Shown: positions 55,995 through 64,000 of the stretch, piece by piece | Position numbering within the stretch: position 1 is the first letter of the stretch | Layout of the letters: every line of letters starts with the position of its first letter | Assembly: GCF_905171765.1 (NCBI RefSeq) | Contig: NC_053392.1 | Coordinates: forward strand, 101,916,220 to 101,980,219 | Reading direction: 5' to 3' | DNA from: Bufo bufo | Taxonomy: Eukaryota; Chordata; Amphibia; Anura; Bufonidae | DNA length: 64,000 nucleotides | Made by a program: the position numbers and the translations under genes | The notes under the pieces: model-generated | What the model was told of the DNA's origin: nothing | Seen by the model: the letters and a program-made list of their open reading frames with translations, nothing else | The model's database searches: none

Positions 55995-56440
55995 GGCCTC
56001 ATGCACACGACCGTTGTTGTGTTCCGTGTCCGTTGTTCCGTTTTCCGTGATTTTCTGCGGACCCATTGACTTTCAATGGGTCCGTTGAAAACTCGGAAAA
56101 TGCACTGTTAGTCCTCTGCGTCCGTGATCCGTGTTTCCAGTCCGTCAAAAAAATATGACCTGTCCTATTTTTTTTCACGGACAACGGTTCGCAGACCCAT
56201 TCAAGTCAATGGGTCCGTGAAAAAACACGGAGGCACACAAGATTGTCATCCGCGTCCGTGATCCGTGTCCGTTTTTTTCCTATCATTTTCAAGGCAAACT
56301 TGACTTAGATTTTTTTTTCACTTTTCATGTCTGGTGATCCTCCAAAAATCAAGGAAGACACACGGAAACAAAAATGGATCACGGAACAACGGAACTCCGT
56401 TTTGCGGACCGTGAAAAAATACTGTCGTGTGCATGAGGCC
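55995..56440. repeat. PIF/Harbinger-like MITE in the right foldback arm
   Basis: TTA is at 55992-55994 and 56441-56443. The ends GGCCTCATGCACACGAC and GTCGTGTGCATGAGGCC are perfect. An unoccupied version of the site (GCTGTCTTAGAGTAAGCTG) stands 180 bp upstream at about 55807-55825, because the host sequence is tandemly duplicated there. Confidence 0.93.
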
Positions 56441-56479
56441 TTAGAGTGAGCTGTTCAAAAGGACACGCCCTGATCCAGT

Positions 56480-56690
56480 AAAGGCCACTGTTAAGGGGGC
56501 GGGCCCCTGTGGAGGTCACTATCAAGGGGGTGGTATGCTGTGAAAGTGACTGTTAAAGGGAAAGGCTGCTGTAAAGGTCAAAGTTAAGGGGGTGGGCACT
56601 GTGGGGGGGGGTCAGTGTTAAGGGGTGGGGGGCTGTGGAAGTCACTGTTTTGTGGGTGGGGTGCTGTAGATGTCACTGTTATAGTGGATA
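56480..56690. repeat. Minisatellite, right arm (inverse of 51592-52074)
   Basis: Degenerate units with CTGTGGAGGTCACT and TTAAGGGGG(C/T)GGG, the reverse complement of the left-arm array. Confidence 0.88.
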
Positions 56691-56871
56691 GTGTTGATAT
56701 CTTTTAACGACACACACAATTATTAAATGAAATAGATTAAATATACCCGAGCAAAGCCGGATCCTTCAGCTAGTTTTTAATAAAGACCAAGTGAAATTTT
56801 TTTTATTTTAGCCCAACATGATGAAAATTAAATCATAAAAAAATTGCCTCTGAATGCGTACATAGCCTTTC

Positions 56872-57417
56872 AGGATTAGATTACACCATCCCATGGGTGT
56901 CTTTGGACATGGGAGCAGCAGTGATAGAGAGAAACAGAGAGCGAGAGAGACAGGCAGGACTCAGCAGCTAATAATAAGTGTTATATCTCACCCTAAGTGC
57001 TTTATTGACATCTATTTGGATCAGTACTTCTCTATAACGTACCATATGGCACTTTTGAGTGATTGTGAGTCAGGCAGAGAGAGTTAAGGAAAATAATGTG
57101 TTTGCATACTCTGAGAAATTGTCATTACAGCTTGTCTCCACCTGCCAGCTAAGGGGCAAATGACAATTAGATATGAAGTCTACAGATGGGAAAACTACTA
57201 AAAATTCCAGATACAAGTCATATAATGGCCAGGTATAGTGCTGTCACTCATGTAGACACACATGGCAGCTTATTCTGAAAAGATATTTGAAATGACAGGT
57301 ACTCTTTAACATCAGATCCCCAATTTAAGTGGCAGCTCTGACACTACATTTTTAATGTTACATGTTTGTAACAAATTTTATCTCTGTATGAAACTGTAAT
57401 GTAACTTTATTTTTCAG
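56872..57417. other. SH3YL1 intron
   Basis: No repeat recognised except a weak MITE-like end (GAAATGACAGGTACTCTTTAA near 57290-57310). It ends in the acceptor ACTTTATTTTTCAG. Confidence 0.5.
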
Positions 57418-57474
57418 CTACAAGACCTACTCAAAGAAGCTACCCTGACCTCTCCAGCTATAATATGAATGAAC
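57418..57474 (+). CDS. sh3yl1: SH3YL1 small exon of the linker before the SH3 domain
   Basis: 57 nt. With the G from 48195 it gives ATRPTQRSYPDLSSYNMNE and the first base of the next codon. Acceptor TTTTTCAG (ends 57417), donor GTGAGT (starts 57475). YP(D/G)LSSY is shared with the mammalian linker (LYPGLSSYHERVGN as I recall), which supports the assignment although the exon is short. The next exons should carry the SH3 domain (ALYSFEG... type) but none is found up to 64000. Confidence 0.9.
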
Positions 57475-57914
57475 GTGAGTATGAGCCAGATTAATTCTTC
57501 TGAAGGTTTGGGGGTGCCATTTCACACAATATAGGATAATTGCAAAGAGCACGGTGTGCTGCCTGCATCTTTTGCGGCCCCATTGAAGTGAATAGGTCTA
57601 CATCTGATCCGCAAAAAATGCGGAGGTGGACAAAAAATGCATTTGTGTGCATGAGCCCTTAAATTGACTTCTGACTCACCAGTCTTAATAAATTCCCACC
57701 AATATGTGAAACTGCACATCTGAAACAAGTCAGGTGTCAAAGTTGCAGTTGACGTGGCGATTCCATAGACCATTACAGTCTCCAATAGAACCAGAGACGA
57801 GGGACTGACAGGGGAGTGTTTTACTCCAACGGCATCAAGCAGTATGACAGAGCTGCCATTAACACTACCACCATCTGGGTAATGTGAAATTGAAATATTT
57901 CATATTAAATGTTA
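57475..57914. other. SH3YL1 intron; half MITE
   Basis: 57547-57660 is one arm of a Harbinger-like MITE (TGCGGCCCCATTGAAGTGAA to GTGTGCATGAGCCCTTA). The rest is unassigned. Confidence 0.5.
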
Positions 57915-57918
57915 TTAA

Positions 57919-58239
57919 CCACCTCCGGACCGCCTAACGCAGGATCGCGTTCCGGAGGTGGCAGCCCTGCGCACAGTCACGCATATACGCGTCATCTCGC
58001 GAGACGCGAGATTTCCTGTGAACGCGCGCACACAGGCGCGCGCGCTCACAGGAACGGAAGGTAAGAGAGTTGATCTCCAGCCTGCCAGCGGCGATCGTTC
58101 GCTGGCAGGCTGGAGATGTGTTTTTTTTAACCCCTAACAGGTATATTAGACGCTGTTTTGATAACAGCGTCTAATATACCTGCTACCTGGTCCTCTGGTG
58201 GTCCCCTTTGTTTGGATCGACCACCAGAGGACACAGGTA
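57919..58239. other. Ladder of strong hairpins at the left end of piggyBac A copy 4
   Basis: Successive stems: 57919-57961 (CCACCTCCGGA/TCCGGAGGTGG); 58013-58054 (TTCCTGTGA with GC-rich inner stem); 58073-58117 (17 bp, ATCTCCAGCCTGCCAGC); 58138-58182 (20 bp perfect, CAGGTATATTAGACGCTGTT); 58184-58239 (GTCCTCTGGTGGTC with TACCTG/CAGGTA outside). Counterparts occur in copies 2 (7605-7774) and 3 (41483-41643). Confidence 0.95.
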
Positions 58240-58377
58240 GCTCAGTAAAGTAGCACCAAGCACCACTACACTACACTACACCCCCCCCCGTCACTTATTA
58301 ACCCCTGATCACCCCTAATCACCCCTGATCACCCCATATAGACTCCCTGATCACCCCCCTGTCATTGATTACCCCCC

Positions 58378-59590
58378 TGTCATTGATTACCCCCCTGTAA
58401 AGCTCCATTCAGACGTCCGCATGATTTTTACGGATCCACTGATAGATGGATCGGATCCGCAAAACGCATCCGGACGTCTGAATGAAGCCTTACAGGGGCA
58501 TGATCAATGACTGTGGTGATCACCCCATATAGACTCCCTGATCACCCCCCTGTAAAGCTCCATTCAGATGTCCGCATGATTTTTACGGATGCACTGATAG
58601 ATGGATCGGATCCGCAAAACGCATCCGGACGTCTGAATGAAGCCTTACAGGGGCATGATCAATGACTGTGGTGATCACCCCATATAGACTCCCTGATCAC
58701 CCCCCTGTCATTGATTACCCCCCTGTCATTGATTACCCCCCTGTAAAGCTCCATTCAGACGTCCGCATGATTTTTACGGATGCACTGATAGATGGATCGG
58801 ATCCGCAAAACGCATCCGGACGTCTGAATGAAGCCTTACAGGGGCGTGATCAATGACTGTGGTGATCACCCCATATAGACTCCCTGATCACCCCCCTGTC
58901 ATTGATTACCCCCCTGTAAAGCTCCATTCAGACGTCCGCATGATTTTTACGGATGCACTGATAGATGGATCGGATCCGCAAAACGCATCCGGACGTCTGA
59001 ATGAAGCCTTACAGGGGCGTGATCAATGACTGTGGTGATCACCCCATATAGACTCCCTGATCACCCCCCTGTCATTGATTACACCCCTGTCATTGATTAC
59101 CCCCCTGTAAAGCTCCATTCAGACGTCCGCATGATTTTTACGGATGCACTGATAGATGGATCGGATCCGCAAAACGCATCCGGACGTCTGAATGAAGCCT
59201 TACAGGGGCGTGATCAATGACTGTGGTGATCACCCCATATAGACTCCCTGATCACCCCCCTGTCATTGATTACCCCCCTGTCATTGATTACCCCCCTGTA
59301 AAGCTCCATTCAGATGTCCGCATGATTTTTACGGATGCACTGATAGATGGATCGGATCCGCAAAACGCATCCGGACGTCTGAATGAAGCCTTACACGGGC
59401 GTGATCAATGACTGTGGTTATCACCCCATATAGACTCCCTGATCACCCCCCTGTCATTGATCACCCCCCTGTCATTGATCACCCCCCTGTCATTGATCAC
59501 CCCCCTGTCATTGATCACCCCCCTGTCATTGATCAACCCCCCTGTCATTGATCAACCCCCCTGTCATTGATCACCCCTCTGTAAGGCTCC
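58378..59590. repeat. Tandem repeats built from a hairpin MITE plus an 18-bp unit
   Basis: The large unit contains a hairpin (CATTCAGACGTCCGCATG...GCATCCGGACGTCTGAATG) and CATATAGACTCCCTGATCAC. Its marker ATGACTGTGG starts at 58507, 58662, 58853, 59026, 59217 and 59408. Spacings are 155, 191, 173, 191 and 191 bp. They differ by multiples of 18 because the unit TCATTGATTACCCCCCTG occurs 0, 2, 1, 2 and 2 times. The array then ends in seven or more of these 18-bp units alone (59451-59580). Confidence 0.95.
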
Positions 59591-59599
59591 ATTCAGATA

Positions 59600-62220
59600 T
59601 TTTTTTGGCCCAAGTTAGCGGAATTTTTATTTTTTTTTCTTACAAAGTCTCATATTCCACTAACTTGTGTCAAAAAATAAAATCTCACATGAACTCACCA
59701 TACCCCTCACGGAATCCAAATGCGTAAAATTTTTTAGACATTTATATTCCAGACTTCTTCTCACGCTTTAGGGCCCCTAGAATGCCAGGGCAGTATAAAT
59801 ACCCCACATGTGACCCCATTTCGGAAAGAAGACACCCCCAGGTATTCCGTGAGGGGCATATTGAGTCCATGAAAGATTGAAATTTTTGTCCCAAGTTAGT
59901 GGAACGGGAGACTTTGTGAGAAAAAAATAAAAAATATCAATTTCCGCTAACTTGTGCCAAAAAAATAAAATTTCTATGAACTCGCCATGCCCCTCATTGA
60001 ATACCTTGGGGTGTCTTCTTTCCAAAATGGGGTCACATGTGGGGTATTTATACTGCCCTGGCATTCTAGGGGCCCCAAAGCGTGAGAAGAAGTCTGGTAT
60101 CCAAATGTCTAAAAATGCCCTCCTAAAAGGAATTTGGGCACCTTTGCGCATCTAGGCTGCAAAAAAGTGTCACACATCTGGTATCGCCGTACTCAGGAGA
60201 AGTTGGGGAATGTGTTTTGGGGTGTCATTTTACATATACCCATGCTGGGTGAGAGAAATATCTTGGTCAAATGCCAACTTTGTATAAAAAAATGGGAAAA
60301 GTTGTCTTTTGCCAAGATATTTCTCTCACCCAGCATGGGTATATGTAAAATGACACCCCAAAACACATTCCCCAACGTCTCCTGAATACGGAGATACCAC
60401 ATGTGTGACACTTTTTTGCAGCCTAGGTGGGCAAAGGGGCCCATATTCCAAAGAGCACCTTTAGGATTTCACAGGTCATTTACCTACTTACCACACATTA
60501 GGGCCCCTGGAAAATGCCAGGGCAGTATAACTACCCCACAAGTGACCCCATTTTGGAAAGAAGACCCCCCAAGGTATTCCGTGAGGGGCATGGCGAGTTC
60601 CTAGAATTTTTTATTTTTTGTCACAAGTTAGTGGAAAATGCTTATTTTTTTTTTTTTTTTTTTTTCATACAAAGTCTCATATTCCACTAACTTGTGACAA
60701 AAAATAAAAAGTTCCATGAACTCACTATGCCCATCAGCGAATACCTTGGGGTCTCTTCTTTCCAAAATGGGGTCACTTGTGGGGTAGTTATACTGCCCTG
60801 GCATTCTAGGGGCCCAAATGTGTGGTAAGGAGTTTGAAATCAAATTCTGTAAAAAATGACCTTTGAAATCCGAAAGGTGCTCTTTTGAATATGGGCCCCT
60901 TTGCCCACCTAGGCTGCAAAAAAGTGTCACACATCTGGTATCTCCGTAATCGGGAGAAGTTGGGGAATGTGTTTTGGGGTGTCATTTTACATATACCCAT
61001 GCTGGGTGAGAGAAATATCTTGGCAAAAGACAACTTTTCCCATTTTTTTATACAAAGTTGGCATTTGACCAAGATATTTATCTCACCCAGCATGGGTATA
61101 TGTAAAAAGACACCCCAAAACACATTCCTCAACTTCTCCTGAGTACGGAGATACCAGATGTGTGACACTTTTTTGCAGCCTAGGGGGGCAAAGGGGCCCA
61201 CATTCCAAAGAGCACCTTTCGGATTTCACAGGTCATTTACCTACTTACCACACATTTGGGCCCCTAGAATGCCAGGGCAGTATAACTACCCCACAAGTGA
61301 CCCCATTTTGGAAAGAAGAGACCCCAAGGTATTCGCTGATGGGCATAGTGAGTTCATGGAAGTTTTTATTTTTTGTCACAAGTTTGTGGAATATGAGACT
61401 TTGTATGAAAAAAAAAAAAAAAAAAAAAAATCATCATTTTCCACTAACTTGTGACAAAAAATAAAAAATTCTAGGAACTCGCCATGCCCCTCACGGAATA
61501 CCTTGGGGTGTCTTCTTTCCAAAATGGGGTCACTTGTGGGGTAGTTATACTGCCCTGGTATTCTAGGGGCCCAAATGTGTGGTAAGGAGTTTGAAATCAA
61601 ATTCAGGAAAAAATGAGGAGTGAAATCCGAAAGGTGCTCTTTGGAATATGGGCCCCTTTGCCCACCTAGGCTGCAAAAAAGCGTCACACATCTGGTATCC
61701 CCGTACTCAGGAGAAGTTGAGGAATGTGTTTTGGGGTGTCTTTTTACATATACCCATACTGGGTGAGATAAATATCTTGGTCAAATGACAACTTTGTATA
61801 AAAAAATGGGAAAAGTTGTCTTTTGCCAAGATATTTCTCTCACCCAGCATGGGTATATATAAAATGACACCCCAAAACACATTCCCCACCTTCTCCTGAG
61901 TACGGAGATACCAGATGTGTGACACTTTTTTGCAGCCTAGGTGGGCAAAGGGGCCCATATTCCAAAGAGCACCTTTCGGATTTCACAGGTCATTTTTTAC
62001 TGAATTTGATTTCAAACTCCTTACCACACATTTGGGCCCCTAGAATGCCAGGGCAGTATAACTACCCCACAAGTGACCCCATTTTGGAAAGAAGAGACCC
62101 CAAGGTATTCGCTGATGGGCATAGTGAGTTCATAGAACTTTTTATTTTTTGTCACAAGTTAGTGGAATATGAGACTTTGTAAGAAAAAAAAAAAAAAAAA
62201 AAAAAATCATCATTTTCCGC
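59600..62220. repeat. Array of alternating hairpins, ~755-bp period
   Basis: Two hairpin kinds alternate. One is centred at about 60290, 61040 and 61795 on AATGGGAAAAGTTG, with arms CCATGCTGGGTGAGAGAAAT. The other is centred near 59915, 60650, 61410 and 62185, with arms CACAAGTTAGTGGAA. Every arm also carries CCAAAATGGGGTCAC-type and TGCCCTGGCATTCTAGGGGC sequence. Short open frames on both strands repeat with the unit and are not genes. Confidence 0.93.
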
Positions 62221-62808
62221 TAACTTGTGACAAAAAATAAAAAGTTCTATGAACTCACTATGCCCATCAGCGAATACCTTAGGGTGTGTACTTTCAGAAA
62301 TGGGGTCATTTGTGGGGTGTTTGTACTGTCTGGGCATTGTAGAACCTCAGGAAACATGACAGGTGCTCAGAAAGTCAGAGCGGCTTCAAAAAGCGGAAAT
62401 TCACATTTTTGTACCATAGTTTGTAAACGCTATAACTTTTACCCAAACCATTTTTTTTTTACCCAAACATTTTTTTTTTATCAAAGACATGTAGAACTAT
62501 AAATTTAGAGCAAAATTTCTATATGGATCTCGTTTTTTTTTGCAAAATTTTACAACTGAAAGTGAAAAATGTCATTTTTTTGCAAAAAAATCGTTAAATT
62601 TCGATTAATAACAAAAAAAGTAAAAATGTCAGCAGCAATGAAATACCACCAAATGAAAGCTCTATTAGTGAGAAGAAAAGGAGGTAAAATTCATTTGGGT
62701 GGTAAGTTGCATGACCGAGCAATAAACGGTGAAAGTAGTGTAGGTCAGAAGTGTAAAAAGTGGCCTGGTCTTTCAGGGTGTTTAAGCACTGGGGGCTGAG
62801 GTGGTTAA

Positions 62809-64000
62809 AATCTGATTTAAATAATGGTCATTTTCTGATGAAACATTACCTTCACTTCTGTCTTTGTTAAATAAGTTAAAATCAGCCATGTCCCTCTTCC
62901 TTCTCCTAGTATATGTTAAGAGTCTTATAGACCACACAGTGCTCCTCTGGGCGGGAAAAGGTGTGCAAATGATCTCTCTTTCCCCCCAAAAAAGTAAGCT
63001 GTGCCTCTAATACCAGCAGATAGCTATCCTAGAAGTCAATGTTTGACCTTTTGAAACAGGACTTGTAGCGTAATTTAGGATTATAGCTAAGTCAGTACCT
63101 CATGGTCAGACAACTGTTTTTGGGGTGATTGCCCCTCATCAGTACAAAGCAGAGGGAACTGGGTGAGAGGCCTTTGTCAGGATTCGGGGGGAGGGGCACT
63201 ATTTCTCCTTGTGGAGGAGTCTGATAGGCCATCCAATGCTTCTCTTGGGAAATGGGAGCTCTCCATAAGGGGACATAGTACCACCAAACCCTGACCAAGG
63301 CCTTTCACCCAGTACTGCCTGCTCTGCACTGATGAGGGGCAATGACCCTGAAACAGCTGTGTGCAGATAAGGTGCTGGCTTACTTATAATCCTACGTTAT
63401 GTCTCAAGTCCTGTTTTAAAAGGTCAGACATTGACTTATCGGATAGCTACTTTATATCTGCTTTCATTAAAGCCTCCTCTTTCTTTTCTTTTTTTGAAAG
63501 ATATCTAATTTGCCTACCTTCCACCTCACAGTCCTGTGACTAGGTGTATAACAACTGGCTGGAGCCGGATCCCACCTCTACCCTGTGTGCAATAGGACAC
63601 TGATATTAGCAGACCTCACCCCTCAGCTGTTCACTAGCCAGACATGGAACTGGATCAGCAGTTTAACCCCTGTGTTTTGTGTGGGATTTTTACAAAACTG
63701 TTTCAGGAGCATCCAGAAACTATTGGCAAACAGTGAGGGCATCTATATTACTCTGTTTACTTTTATCATTCATGTCCATGTTTGGTGCTTCTTCACGGGC
63801 TCCTTCCTGTGGATTTCATAAAAATTGATTTATTTTTATTTTTTATTATTTTTTTTTACAAGTGTTTTGGTGGCTTTTTTTTATTGTGTAACATTTTGCA
63901 CATGCATTTGTTTTCTGGAATTTTTGAAATCCTGTAGACAAGCTTATGGGAAAACCCCCAGACTAAGGCTACATGCACATGACCGTATGTGTTTTGCAGT
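62809..64000. other. Intronic or flanking sequence; start of another MITE
   Basis: 62900-63330 holds degenerate pieces (TTCTCCTTGTGGAGGAGTCT, AATGCTTCTCTTGGGAAATG) in opposed orientations, related to 34640-34700. 63966-64000 is the first 35 bp of a Harbinger-like MITE (GGCTACATGCACATGACCG after TAA) that runs out of the window. No SH3 exon recognised. Confidence 0.5.

Larger units (their letters stand above)
50790..56871. mobile_element. Foldback composite: MITE shell around a long inverted-repeat element
   Basis: Shell: TTAAAGGCTATGTACACC (50790) against GCGTACATAGCCTTTCAGG (ending 56871). Inner element: the left arm begins GAAGGACCCGGCATCGCACG (about 50895) and the right arm ends CCGAGCAAAGCCGGATCCTTC (about 56766). 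The arms continue inward through GTGACCTCCACAG arrays, CATACACACA tracts, and TTTAGCGGACAT against ATGTCCGCTAAA, to a centre between 54816 and 55087 (ATTAGAT...ATCTAAT). Left-arm insertions: LTR 50957-51586, MITE 52074-52446, Tc1 53265-54805. Right-arm insertion: MITE 55995-56440. No transposase of its own was found. It lies in an SH3YL1 intron. Confidence 0.8.
57915..62808 (+). mobile_element. piggyBac family A copy 4, complete, non-autonomous
   Basis: TTAA is at 57915-57918 and 62805-62808. The ends TTAACCACCTC are inverse (TTAACCACCTCCGG / complement TTAACCACCTCAGC). In order: a hairpin ladder 57919-58239, satellite-like repeats 58300-59590, alternating hairpin units 59600-62220 (three ~755-bp units) and a unique right end 62230-62804 (near-identical to 1600-2170). 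No transposase. It would need the enzyme in trans. Confidence 0.9.

Noticed and set aside
58662..59411. Three near-identical 64-codon frames
   Set aside because: By-product of the tandem repeat; hairpin-derived, no protein features.
58378..59590. Regular repeats with spacers resembling a CRISPR array
   Set aside because: The repeats are part of a eukaryotic transposon, the spacer-like parts are themselves repeats, and there are no cas genes.
60134..61958. Many 83-100-codon frames on both strands (MGPFAHLGCKK type)
   Set aside because: The same palindromic arm is read in both directions. These are non-coding repeat shadows.
57475..64000. SH3 domain exons of SH3YL1
   Set aside because: No frame with an ALYSFEG-like start or the DWWEG/FPANYV motifs with splice borders was seen.

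Overview
The window is vertebrate nuclear DNA, most probably from an anuran amphibian. It is one gene skeleton buried in transposable elements. No bacterial operon, phage or CRISPR feature is present.

Host gene. Five small exons on the + strand (34049-34161, 35719-35847, 38282-38447, 48135-48195, 57418-57474) have AG/GT splice borders and compatible phases. Read in order they encode the C-terminal half of a SYLF (Ysc84/DUF500) lipid-binding domain plus the following linker of SH3YL1. The N-terminal SYLF exons and the C-terminal SH3 exons were not found here and should lie outside. The rest of the window is intron.

Transposon layers. (1) A piggyBac family (called A here, TTAACCACCTC ends) has four copies: 1-2174, 5250-7926 (inverted), 41346-45921 and 57915-62808. 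(2) A second piggyBac family (B, 28626-33545) carries an uninterrupted 552-residue transposase with its three catalytic aspartates. It sits inside a Tc1 element (27206-33742), whose other arm preserves the unoccupied TTAA site. (3) Two more fairly complete Tc1/mariner elements (13486-15290, 53265-54805), a Tc1 end (2175-2406) and a mariner remnant (35247-35545) are present. (4) A CR1/L2-like LINE lies on the minus strand (8047-10600), interrupted by a shorter sibling and a MITE. (5) There are hAT elements with 8-bp target duplications, a solo LTR with a 5-bp duplication, a tRNA-type SINE, and some thirty palindromic MITEs. The MITEs fall into two main groups: TTAA elements (piggyBac-like) and TTA/TAA elements (PIF/Harbinger-like).

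Standing out: a ladder of hairpins in the 5' part of the piggyBac A copies whose stems differ in sequence but stay paired; a hairpin MITE amplified into a satellite inside the 57915 copy, with spacing changing in 18-bp steps; a 6-kb foldback composite in the last SH3YL1 intron of the window; and a near-identical direct repeat at both ends of the window. No wholly new system can be claimed. The hairpin ladder is the best candidate for an undescribed structural feature. Superfamily names come from motifs and remembered family features, not from a database search.
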